Shown piece by piece: positions 8,404 through 15,714 of a DNA stretch of 64,000 nucleotides. This stretch comes from Lachnospiraceae bacterium XPB1003. GTDB taxonomy: Bacteria; Bacillota; Clostridia; Lachnospirales; Lachnospiraceae. The position numbers and the translations under genes are program-made. Positions within the stretch are counted from its first letter, which is position 1. Each line of letters opens with the position of its first letter. The notes under the pieces were generated by a model that worked only from the letters and a program-made list of their open reading frames with translations, was not told the origin of the DNA and made no database searches. The stretch is taken from positions 1 to 64,000 of the forward strand of contig FMVK01000013.1 in the NCBI GenBank assembly GCA_900102065.1, in the 5' to 3' direction.

Positions 8404-8438
8404 TAAAAAAGCTCTGCGGGATATCTCCCACAGAGCTT
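8404..8438 (-). terminator. Terminator of the SCP2-domain gene
   Basis: A stem of 13 bp with one mismatch (8409-8421 with 8426-8438) has six or more T residues on the minus strand immediately after it. Confidence 0.85.
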
Positions 8439-8465
8439 GTAACGATTGTATCTTTTTGACTGATA

Positions 8466-8984
8466 TTATTTCTTTTTAGCAGTCTTTGCAGCAGGCTTCT
8501 TAACTTCAGCTTTCTTAACTTCAGCTTTCTTAGCCTCAGTCTTCTTTGTCTCTGCATTCTTCTCTGTAGCCTTGGGAGCTTCCTTCTTCTCAGCCGGTGC
8601 CTTCTTGGCAGCCTTAGGCGCTGCCGCCTTCTTAGGTGCCTTAGGCGCTGCCGCCTTTGCAGCCTTGGCCGCAAGCAGTCCCTTTATAACCATGAATTTA
8701 TCAACATTACCTTCAACGCGGATCTTGCCTTCGTTAAAAGCAACACCTGCATCAAGCTTACCGTCTACGATCGCAATAAGATCTGCAGAATCAACGACCA
8801 CCTTTGCATCATGATCGTAATACTCATAGGGAGCAACCTCAAGTCTGCCTTCTTTAATAGCTACATAGAAAGCGCCTTCGCCTTCACCCGTAACGTCGAT
8901 CTGTACAGCTACGCTCTCGGCATTGCTTACATCAACTTTATCGAACTTCTTCTGTACGTAGCCCACAATCTTCTCGTATGTCAT
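8466..8984 (-). CDS. SCP2 sterol-carrier-like domain with Lys/Ala-rich histone-like tail
   Basis: A 172-residue protein. The start at 8984 (MTYEKIVGYVQKKF) follows AAAAGGAG. Residues 1-100 form an SCP2/sterol-binding-like domain (AFYVAIKEGRLEVAPYEYYDHDAKVVVDSADLIAIVDGKL, then FNEGKIRVEG and DKFMVIKGLL). The last 70 residues are almost only Ala, Lys, Pro and Glu (AAPKAPKKAAAPKAAKKAP), resembling histone H1-type tails that bind DNA or other polyanions. SCP2 domains bind lipids or other hydrophobic ligands; the role of the tail is not established. It is a monocistronic gene with its own terminator. A second SCP2 domain is found in the gene at 13547. Confidence 0.8.
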   Translation of the reverse strand: MTYEKIVGYVQKKFDKVDVSNAESVAVQIDVTGEGEGAFYVAIKEGRLEVAPYEYYDHDAKVVVDSADLIAIVDGKLDAGVAFNEGKIRVEGNVDKFMVIKGLLAAKAAKAAAPKAPKKAAAPKAAKKAPAEKKEAPKATEKNAETKKTEAKKAEVKKAEVKKPAAKTAKKK

Positions 8985-9148
8985 AGCTCTTCTCCTTTTC
9001 TTCCCCAACTGATTGATCCACCTGATACCGCTATTATACCTTCCCGCCGGCAAACAGGCTTGAATAAAAGTATAAACCTTTTATAATTACTTTCATACTA
9101 TAGCCCAAATATTCAACAGAGTCAACTACTTGTTTTTTTTTAGGAACA

Positions 9149-9781
9149 ATGGAAAAAAAGATTTTAAAACGTATTTTAACCCTGCTTGATAAGCATTACG
9201 GAAAGGAACTCGAGTGCAGTCTCGACTATGAAGAGCCATGGCAGCTGCTCGTCGCCACTATCATGAGCGCTCAGTGTACGGATGCCAGGGTTAATATAGT
9301 TACCAAAGATCTTTTTTCCGTATATAAAGAGCCGCATGCCCTTGGAACCGCGAAGCTTAAAGACGTTGAGACCATCATCCGATCCGTAGGCTTCTACCAT
9401 AATAAAGCAGCAAATATCATAGCCTGCTCGGCGGCGATAGATAAGAAATTCAGAGGACGCGTTCCCGATACTCTTGAGGAGCTGACATCACTTCCCGGAG
9501 TCGGCAGGAAAACCGCCAACGTGATACTCGGTAACATCTACAAAACGCCTTCAATAGTGGTGGACACACATGTGAAACGCATCTCCTTCAGGCTGGGATT
9601 CACCGACAATACGGATCCCGTAAAAGTCGAAGAAGATCTAATGCGATTACTTCCGGCCGATCATTGGATCAGATACAATCACCAGATCATCACACACGGC
9701 AGACTCATCTGCAAATCTCAGCGTCCGGACTGTGAAAACTGCTTCTTAAAAGACTGTTGCATAAAAAAAGGAATCTCGTAA
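9149..9781 (+). CDS. nth: Endonuclease III (base-excision DNA glycosylase/AP lyase)
   Basis: A 210-residue endonuclease III, the usual length. The helix-hairpin-helix with the catalytic lysine is LPGVGRKTANVIL, and the catalytic aspartate is in VVDTHVKR. The C-terminal 4Fe-4S cluster ligands follow the C-x6-C-x2-C-x5-C pattern (CKSQRPDC, ENC, then FLKDCC). It removes oxidised pyrimidines and nicks abasic sites. The ribosome site is weak (TTTAGGAACA) after a run of ten T residues. The coding end forms the first arm of a terminator. Confidence 0.96.
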   Translation: MEKKILKRILTLLDKHYGKELECSLDYEEPWQLLVATIMSAQCTDARVNIVTKDLFSVYKEPHALGTAKLKDVETIIRSVGFYHNKAANIIACSAAIDKKFRGRVPDTLEELTSLPGVGRKTANVILGNIYKTPSIVVDTHVKRISFRLGFTDNTDPVKVEEDLMRLLPADHWIRYNHQIITHGRLICKSQRPDCENCFLKDCCIKKGIS

Positions 9782-9795
9782 CGAGATTCCTTTTT
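9765..9795. terminator. Terminator overlapping the nth stop codon
   Basis: The stem AAAAGGAATCTCGT pairs with ACGAGATTCCTTTT across the stop codon at 9779-9781. A-runs and T-runs on both sides make it usable from both strands, ending nth and the convergent ferredoxin gene. Confidence 0.9.
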
Positions 9796-9821
9796 GAATT
9801 GAAATGCACTTGCTATGCGTC

Positions 9822-9992
9822 TCAGCCTTCAGCGATAGCGCCTACAGGGCAGTTACCTGCACATGTTCCGCAAGAGATGCACTTATCAGCATCGATTACG
9901 AACTGGCCGTCTCCCTGAGAGATAGCATCAACAGGGCAGTTGCCTGCACATGTTCCGCAAGAAATGCAGCTGTCATTGATTACGTATGCCAT
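9822..9992 (-). CDS. 2[4Fe-4S] ferredoxin
   Basis: A 56-residue clostridial ferredoxin. Two internal repeats each carry the cluster motif CISCGTCAGNCP (C-x2-C-x2-C-x3-CP), 30 residues apart. It is a low-potential cytoplasmic electron carrier for anaerobic metabolism such as pyruvate:ferredoxin oxidoreductase and hydrogenase. The ATG at 9992 follows GAGGAGG. The two halves are almost identical at DNA level, as expected for this internally duplicated protein. Upstream, 9993-10197 holds a hairpin (ATAACAC at 10056 with GTGTTAT) and a TAAGTTAAACTTA palindrome, but no gene I can support. Confidence 0.97.
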   Translation of the reverse strand: MAYVINDSCISCGTCAGNCPVDAISQGDGQFVIDADKCISCGTCAGNCPVGAIAEG

Positions 9993-10197
9993 GATTTTAT
10001 ACCTCCTCGAATGGTTATTGATCTTTAATAAGTTTAACTTATCGCCTGCTATAGGATAACACCCACGAAGGGGTAAGTGTTATTTAATCTTAGTAAGTCT
10101 GCCCTAACCGCCATCTTCCTATACAACCTTATTTTGCCTCCCGTTTTCGGCAATCTTCGCTGCCGTACCAACAGTGAGCCTGTGCGGTTTCAGGCGA

Positions 10198-10794
10198 TCA
10201 GTCAACCTGCTTCCTGAGAGAATCAAGTGTCCTTGTATAAGCCGGCAGGAACTCTTTTATGAATATATCTGCCTCTTCAAGATTCATTGCTTTTATGGAT
10301 CTGATGGTAGATTTCTCTGCGTCGAGGAATTCATCGTTCCCGGCTTTGCGTTCCTGAATACACTTGATATATGCCGAGAATTTATCGGCACATTTTACAA
10401 GTCTTTTCTCATAAGAATACTGTTCTTCCGGGAAGAAGATCTTCCTGTATTCGTCCCTGAGATCTTCCGGCAGGAGCGTCAACAGACTCTCATCCGCATC
10501 CTTCTCTATCTTCTTATATGCCGCCTTGATCTCCGGATTACGATATTTAACAGGTGTAGGCATGTCGCCCGTCAGTATCTCGGATACATCATGATACATT
10601 CCCATAAGTGCCGCATGCTCGGCGTTGAGGTTCTTACCTAATCTCTTGTTACCGATGATACAGAGAGCATGTGAAAGCATTCCCACTTCCAGTGAATGCT
10701 CCGACAGATTGTCCTCTTCGGAATTACGCATAAGGGCCCATCTGTCTATCCACTTGAGCCTGTACATCATCGCAAAAAAAGCAAAATCTTCCAT
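10198..10794 (-). CDS. yfbR: YfbR-type 5'-deoxynucleotidase (HD domain)
   Basis: A 198-residue HD-domain metal-dependent phosphohydrolase close to E. coli YfbR: FFAMMYRLKWIDRWALMRN, NLSEHSLEVGMLSHAL (first His), MGMYHDVSEILTGDMPTPVKY (HD pair and specificity loop), KCADKFSAYIKC (distal Asp) and AGNDEFL. YfbR hydrolyses deoxyribonucleoside 5'-monophosphates. It lies three bases after the stop of the upstream glycosyltransferase gene and is probably co-transcribed with it. Confidence 0.93.
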   Translation of the reverse strand: MEDFAFFAMMYRLKWIDRWALMRNSEEDNLSEHSLEVGMLSHALCIIGNKRLGKNLNAEHAALMGMYHDVSEILTGDMPTPVKYRNPEIKAAYKKIEKDADESLLTLLPEDLRDEYRKIFFPEEQYSYEKRLVKCADKFSAYIKCIQERKAGNDEFLDAEKSTIRSIKAMNLEEADIFIKEFLPAYTRTLDSLRKQVD

Positions 10795-10797
10795 TCT

Positions 10798-11937
10798 TTA
10801 TTTCCGTTTCTTCTTAAATACCCACAACTGCTGTATCTTGTAGCTGATAAAAAACAGTATCGTATCCACAACTATCTTTACCAGTAATTCGCTAAGATGT
10901 GTAACCTTTACAAGGCCGGATACGAGCCCCGCCGATAACGCCATCTGTATGATCCAGATAAGGAAGTACTTCGGCCCCGATGTAACCGCATCCTTCGCTT
11001 TGGACTTGAATATCAGACGATTGATGTTGAAATTAAAAATTCCGGAGAAGATCCTGGCGATCACTACGGAGGCTGCCACATGATCTATGGCCCATCTGCC
11101 GAAGAGCATGCAAACCGGTGCATATATCGCATCCTTACCGCTGCCCGATACCACAGGCAGAAAGCTCTTGAAGACTGCCGAAAAAACTGCAAACAGGATA
11201 AGGTCAAGAGCCGCCGATCCAAAAGATGAAAGGCAGAACTTGAGGAATACTTTATAGATCTTGATGGAATCCTTTATGGGATTGAAGTGTGAACTTTCAT
11301 TCTCGTTAAGATATATGACTTCGATCTGAACTTCGTCAAAGGGCACTCCCATATCGTGAAGTTCGAAGATCATATTCATCTCATATTCATAACGCTCGCC
11401 TTTAACCTCGCAAAGCGCTTCCAGATCTTCACATGCAAGAACTCTGAGCCCTGTCTGTGTGTCCGAAAGCGAGATATCACAAAAGAACTTCATCAATCTG
11501 CTGGTAAGTCTGTTACCGAATCTTGAACGAGGCGGGATCTTGGTATCTGATCTGAAATCTCTGCATCCGAAGATCACAGGATATTTATCTTTCTCCTCTT
11601 TGAAAGATAAGAATCTCTCGCAGCATCTCTTTGTATCTTCCACCGTATGCTGGCCGTCTGCATCAAGAGTAACCACTCCGCAGACGTCTTTCAGATTATC
11701 CAGGATATAACGAAAGCCCGTTTTAAGCGCGCACCCCTTACCCTTATTGACCTCATGATGAAGTATGGTGATATTCCCCATTCCTGCTACGGTATCAAAG
11801 ATCTCTCCGTACTCTTCGGCACACCCGTCGTCTACCACAACAATGTGCTCGAATTCTTTTACGAGCTTCTCCGTCAATTTGGTCATTTCACGATCCGGAT
11901 TGTAAGCGGGGATCAGCGCTGCGATATTTTTGATCAT
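10798..11937 (-). CDS. Family 2 glycosyltransferase fused to a GtrA-like membrane domain
   Basis: A 379-residue protein. Residues 1-230 are a GT-A fold transferase of the dolichyl-phosphate-mannose-synthase type (ALIPAYNPD, HIVVVDDG, NKGKGCALKTGF, TLDADGQHT, DTQTGLRV). Residues 240-379 hold four hydrophobic segments with GtrA hallmarks (FNFNINRLIFKSK and the end KIQQLWVFKKK). Such proteins load a sugar onto undecaprenyl phosphate and help move it across the membrane. I chose the ATG at 11937 because the transferase fold begins there. No Shine-Dalgarno is present, and a TATAAT lies seven bases upstream, so the mRNA may be leaderless. Confidence 0.85.
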   Translation of the reverse strand: MIKNIAALIPAYNPDREMTKLTEKLVKEFEHIVVVDDGCAEEYGEIFDTVAGMGNITILHHEVNKGKGCALKTGFRYILDNLKDVCGVVTLDADGQHTVEDTKRCCERFLSFKEEKDKYPVIFGCRDFRSDTKIPPRSRFGNRLTSRLMKFFCDISLSDTQTGLRVLACEDLEALCEVKGERYEYEMNMIFELHDMGVPFDEVQIEVIYLNENESSHFNPIKDSIKIYKVFLKFCLSSFGSAALDLILFAVFSAVFKSFLPVVSGSGKDAIYAPVCMLFGRWAIDHVAASVVIARIFSGIFNFNINRLIFKSKAKDAVTSGPKYFLIWIIQMALSAGLVSGLVKVTHLSELLVKIVVDTILFFISYKIQQLWVFKKKRK

Positions 11938-11944
11938 AGGGTAA

Positions 11945-12019
11945 ATTATACAAAATCTCATTCCGATACGCCACAAAAATATATCCCTTGTTTTTCCCCG
12001 GGATATTTTGTGCTATACT
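11945..12019. promoter_or_regulatory. Divergent pair of promoters with -10 boxes seven bases from the start codons
   Basis: On the minus strand TATAAT (11945-11950) ends seven bases before the glycosyltransferase ATG. On the plus strand the extended -10 TGCTATACT (hexamer 12014-12019) ends seven bases before the murG ATG. Neither gene has a Shine-Dalgarno sequence. With normal start-site spacing, transcription would begin at or next to the A of each ATG. Confidence 0.6.
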
Positions 12020-12026
12020 TTCGGTT

Positions 12027-13115
12027 ATGAAAAAAATAGTACTTACGGGCGGAGGTACCGCGGGACATGTCACCCCCAACCTCGCTCTTATCCCACAGTT
12101 AAAAGAAAAAGGTTATGACATCACTTACATAGGTTCTTATACCGGCATCGAGCAGAAACTGATCTCGGACTATGGCATTCCTTATTACGGAGTATCCACA
12201 GGTAAGTTCAGACGCTACTTCGATCCCAAGAACTTCACAGATCCCTTCCGTGTATTCAAGGGATACACAGATGCCCTTAAGCTCCTTAAAAAGATCCGTC
12301 CCGACGTGGTCTTCTCAAAGGGCGGATTTGTATCCGTTCCCGTAGTAAGAGCGGCTGCAACATTAAAGATCCCTTCGATAATCCATGAATCGGATCTCAC
12401 TCCCGGACTTGCAAACAAGCTTTGTATCGGTGCTGCAGACAAGATCTGCTGCAACTTTCCGGAGACTCTCAAATATTTTCCCGAGAATAAAGCCGTTCTC
12501 ACCGGTTCTCCTATCCGTGAGGAATTACGCTCCGGTGATAAGGAAGCTGCCTACAAGCTTTGCGGCTTTAATCATTCACTTCCCGTCATCATGGTCATGG
12601 GCGGAAGTCAGGGTGCCGCAGCCATCAATGAAGCGGTGCGTGAGGCACTTCCAAAGCTTCTGAATGATTTTCAGATCATACATCTGACCGGCAAGGACAA
12701 GATGGACAATATGCTCCTTGGTAAGCCCGGATATAAGCAGTTTGAATATGTTAAGAGTGAATTAAAAGATCTGTTTTCAATAACAGACATCGTTGTATCA
12801 CGTGCGGGAGCCAATGCCATCAGCGAGCTGTTAGCGCTCCGTCTTCCCAGCATACTCATCCCTCTTTCACTCAAGAACTCCAGAGGAGATCAGATACTAA
12901 ACGCACAGTCCTTCGAAAAGCAGGGATACAGCATGGTGATAGATGAAGAGAATCTTGATGAGGACGCTCTTGTAGATGCAATCCACAGACTTTACTTTAC
13001 CAAGGAAACCTTTATATCGAATATGGAGAAATCCACTCAGCTTAAATCCATCTCAACAATAATCGATCTGATAGAGAATGCGGCTGACAGACATATTGCC
13101 GCTGCAAAAAAATAA
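12027..13115 (+). CDS. murG: UDP-GlcNAc:undecaprenyl-PP-MurNAc-pentapeptide GlcNAc transferase
   Basis: A 362-residue MurG, a peripheral inner-face enzyme that converts lipid I to lipid II. It starts with the glycine-rich GGGTAGHVTPN loop, continues with FSKGGFVSVPVVRAA and IHESDLTPGLANKL, and in the C-terminal domain shows VMGGSQGAAAINEAV and SRAGANAISELLAL, the UDP-GlcNAc site. The start at 12027 gives the normal N-terminus; earlier in-frame codons precede the promoter -10. A HIT-family gene follows after 15 bases. Confidence 0.96.
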   Translation: MKKIVLTGGGTAGHVTPNLALIPQLKEKGYDITYIGSYTGIEQKLISDYGIPYYGVSTGKFRRYFDPKNFTDPFRVFKGYTDALKLLKKIRPDVVFSKGGFVSVPVVRAAATLKIPSIIHESDLTPGLANKLCIGAADKICCNFPETLKYFPENKAVLTGSPIREELRSGDKEAAYKLCGFNHSLPVIMVMGGSQGAAAINEAVREALPKLLNDFQIIHLTGKDKMDNMLLGKPGYKQFEYVKSELKDLFSITDIVVSRAGANAISELLALRLPSILIPLSLKNSRGDQILNAQSFEKQGYSMVIDEENLDEDALVDAIHRLYFTKETFISNMEKSTQLKSISTIIDLIENAADRHIAAAKK

Positions 13116-13130
13116 TAAAAGGAGCAGGAT

Positions 13131-13541
13131 ATGAAAGACGAAAATTGCATTTTCTGTAAAATAGCCAACGGCGAGATCCCCTCAAAGACGATCTACGAAG
13201 ATGACGACTTCCGTGTGATCCTCGATCTCGGTCCCGCCACCAAGGGCCACGCCCTTATCCTTCCCAAGGAACATTCCGCCAATCTCTTCGAGCTTCCCGA
13301 AGAAACAGCAGGCAGAGCCATGAAGCTTGCAAAGAAGCTGGGTGAGCAGATGGTCACAAATCTTAAGGCAGACGGTCTCAATATCGTTCAGAACAACGGA
13401 GAGACAGCAGGCCAGACGGTTAAGCACTTCCACCTTCATCTCATCCCCCGCTATAAAGATGATGGTCAGAATATCTTATGGAAGCCGGGCGAAGTCAGCG
13501 CCGACGAGCTGGAACTCATCAAAGAGCAGATCAAAGGTTAA
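13131..13541 (+). CDS. HIT-family nucleotide hydrolase/transferase
   Basis: A 136-residue histidine-triad protein with the catalytic HFHLHLIPRY motif near residue 101 and the N-terminal CIFCKIANGEIPS zinc/entry segment typical of Hint-type members. These cytoplasmic enzymes hydrolyse AMP-lysine, AMP-NH2 or related phosphoramidates. An AAAGGAG site precedes the ATG. It follows murG on the same strand by 15 bases and is convergent with the flavodoxin-SCP2 gene. Confidence 0.93.
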   Translation: MKDENCIFCKIANGEIPSKTIYEDDDFRVILDLGPATKGHALILPKEHSANLFELPEETAGRAMKLAKKLGEQMVTNLKADGLNIVQNNGETAGQTVKHFHLHLIPRYKDDGQNILWKPGEVSADELELIKEQIKG

Positions 13542-13546
13542 GCGGC

Positions 13547-14563
13547 TTATCTGTTCTTAACACCCGATAACAGGTCATCCATGAACGGGAACATCTTATC
13601 CAGTAATCTCAGATTTCCGAAATCACCTCTCGTTAATGCCGCTCCTTCCATGAAGGCTCCCTGAAATGTCTTACGTCCCGAAGTGATCTCTCCCAGAACT
13701 TTTTTCTCCATAGTCAGCTCAAAGTCGGGATATACGGCCTCACCGTATCCGATCACCAGATCCTTGTCTTCAACCCTGATGGTAAGTGACTTGCCACCGT
13801 CTTTGAAAACTATCTTGTACTTCAGATCCGCATGATCCTGCGGATGGAAGTGGGCCTGAAAAAGCTCTGGGATATGATTTTCATCCTGTCCTCCATCAAG
13901 CTTACCCTTAAAGAAGTCAGTCAGTTCTCGGATGTCTTCCTTCTGCTTCTCCACATATTTATCGTCTGATGCATATTCTGACAGTTGTTCTGTCTCCTGC
14001 TGTGTATAGGAAGTATTTAATGTGCGATAGCTTACCTGTCTCACAACGCCGTTGCTGGTAGGCAGGCTGTAGGCATGCTTGTTCACCGCACGGTAGATAT
14101 TCTCTGCAGTAGTCTCTATGAGCTTTCTGTATTGTTTATTGTTCTCAAGCTCCGAAGCTTCCGGTGCATATCCGGATATTCCCGCACATGTGATACCGCC
14201 CAGGGAAAGCCATGCATTGATGAGATCAAGCTCGCCTTCCTTTTCTCCGTAGGTGGTGGACATTACAACCGGTGCCATATACAGCTTTTCGATCTTCTCT
14301 TTATCACCGTAAAGCCAGCAGGCATCCAGAAAACTTGCCATATATCCGCCGCATCCGTGCCACTCAACAGTCGAAGCAAGTATCACTCCGTCAGCATCCT
14401 TCAGTGTCTGCGGAAGCTTTGTCATTTCATTTTTGTGTTCGAACAGATCATACTTGTCAACGCGGACGTTAAGTTCCTCGAAAACACTCATCATCATCTT
14501 AACAACTGTCAGTGACGGATCTCCGATAAGCCCGCGTCCGCCATAGTATATATTAATCTTCAA
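13547..14563 (-). CDS. Flavodoxin-like / NAD(P)H oxidoreductase domain fused to SCP2 domain
   Basis: A 338-residue two-domain protein. Residues 1-165 have a flavodoxin-like fold (MKINIYYGGRGLIGDPS, then DADGVILASTVEWHGCGGYM, the FMN loop region, and MSTTYGEKEG). The C-terminal 110 residues are an SCP2-type lipid-binding domain (YKIVFKDGGKSLTIRVEDKDLVIGYGEAVYPDFELTM, then FQGAFMEGAALTRGDF). The start is a TTG at 14563 behind AAGGAGG. This fusion suggests redox chemistry on a hydrophobic ligand, though no substrate can be inferred. It is the last of a minus-strand series after the rhomboid gene. Confidence 0.8.
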   Translation of the reverse strand: MKINIYYGGRGLIGDPSLTVVKMMMSVFEELNVRVDKYDLFEHKNEMTKLPQTLKDADGVILASTVEWHGCGGYMASFLDACWLYGDKEKIEKLYMAPVVMSTTYGEKEGELDLINAWLSLGGITCAGISGYAPEASELENNKQYRKLIETTAENIYRAVNKHAYSLPTSNGVVRQVSYRTLNTSYTQQETEQLSEYASDDKYVEKQKEDIRELTDFFKGKLDGGQDENHIPELFQAHFHPQDHADLKYKIVFKDGGKSLTIRVEDKDLVIGYGEAVYPDFELTMEKKVLGEITSGRKTFQGAFMEGAALTRGDFGNLRLLDKMFPFMDDLLSGVKNR

Positions 14564-14581
14564 AAGAAACTTCCTCCTTAA

Positions 14582-15709
14582 TTACTGTACGTTCTTCTTT
14601 TTGCCCGATATTATAGATCTGGCAAGCAGCCATATCCCCGTCCCGAAGAATCCGCATATAAAACCGCCCATATGTGCCATATAATCCACGTCTCCGGCTG
14701 CGCCGGAGCCCGCCATGAAAAACAATACCATGGCACATGCGATCCTGATGATCATCCCTTTTGCATTATCTTTGTCTATACCGCTTATTACCATATATGC
14801 GATCATACACCCTATTATACCGTAAACAGCGCCGGATGCACCGAGGCCGTAATAAGGAATCTCAAATTTTGTATGATGCCATACCGACATGATCCCTGCG
14901 GCCAGCCCCGAAAGAATATAGGTTGCCAGAAAAAATTTCTTTCCCAGCTTCTTCTCCACAATTTCGCCTGCGGCATAAAGAGCGATCATATTGGAAACCA
15001 GATGGCTGAAGGATACATGCAACAGACTGTAAGTAAAAAGCCTGTACCACTGCCCCGGAAGTGAAAGTATATCATTTGTGACCATAAACATCTCGTCATC
15101 AAATGCCCCGGAAGACTGTCCGAAAAATACCAGTGCATTGATAATGATCACAAAAAGTGTAAACAGCGGCAGATCCGGCTTCGCTTTTTGATCCCGACGA
15201 ACCGTTCTGTTTACCGGGATCCCGTCTCTTGCCGGGACACGTTCTATCTCATCAGCATTCCTGCCGGCCTCTTCCGCGCTGTCTTCCGGAGGCTCCAGAA
15301 ATATCCCTTTCTGCTCACTTAAGAATTGTTCAAGGGGTGATCTAAGACCGTAGAAATCCTCCGGAGAAGATTCCGGTACGCAGAGTTTCCCTTCTTCGGA
15401 ATCGTAAAACCACTCATCCTCGGGATTACTCTCCCCGCGCCACTTTATATAGGCGCTGTCTGCCGTGATTATCTTAAGTATATGGATATCCTTATCCCTG
15501 CCATAGCTTAAGCGTTCCTTTTGGAGATTAATAAGTGCTTCCATCTGGGCCATGCCCATTGACGCTGTACGTTCATCAAAGAAACAGATCACATTAACAG
15601 CGAAATTTTCCTCCTGAACAAAGGAAAACATCCACTTATCCGCAGAGCACATATATACTCTGTAGCCGCGATCCGCTAAAAAATCATTAACTGTTGTGTA
15701 GCTCATCAT
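14582..15709 (-). CDS. Rhomboid-family intramembrane serine protease
   Basis: A 375-residue protein with a soluble N-terminal domain of about 185 residues and a six-helix rhomboid core. Catalytic motifs are GLGASGAVYG (nucleophile Ser in GxSG) and YMAHMGGFICG (catalytic His); the HVSFSHLVSNM loop-helix is also typical. It should cut transmembrane substrates. The N-terminal part (YRVYMCSADKWMFSFVQEENFAVNVICFFDE) is not a domain I recognise. It starts five bases after the stop of the upstream EAL gene, suggesting one operon from 19577 down to here. Confidence 0.9.
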   Translation of the reverse strand: MMSYTTVNDFLADRGYRVYMCSADKWMFSFVQEENFAVNVICFFDERTASMGMAQMEALINLQKERLSYGRDKDIHILKIITADSAYIKWRGESNPEDEWFYDSEEGKLCVPESSPEDFYGLRSPLEQFLSEQKGIFLEPPEDSAEEAGRNADEIERVPARDGIPVNRTVRRDQKAKPDLPLFTLFVIIINALVFFGQSSGAFDDEMFMVTNDILSLPGQWYRLFTYSLLHVSFSHLVSNMIALYAAGEIVEKKLGKKFFLATYILSGLAAGIMSVWHHTKFEIPYYGLGASGAVYGIIGCMIAYMVISGIDKDNAKGMIIRIACAMVLFFMAGSGAAGDVDYMAHMGGFICGFFGTGIWLLARSIISGKKKNVQ

Positions 15710-15714
15710 TTAGT

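Noticed and set aside
9804-10028. A repetitive Cys/Ala-rich frame on the plus strand.
   Set aside because: It is the reverse complement of the duplicated ferredoxin gene.
9993-10197. Hairpin-rich gap considered as SRP RNA, 6S RNA or a riboswitch.
   Set aside because: None of the conserved cores of these RNAs, such as GGAAGGAAGCAGC for SRP RNA, is present on either strand.
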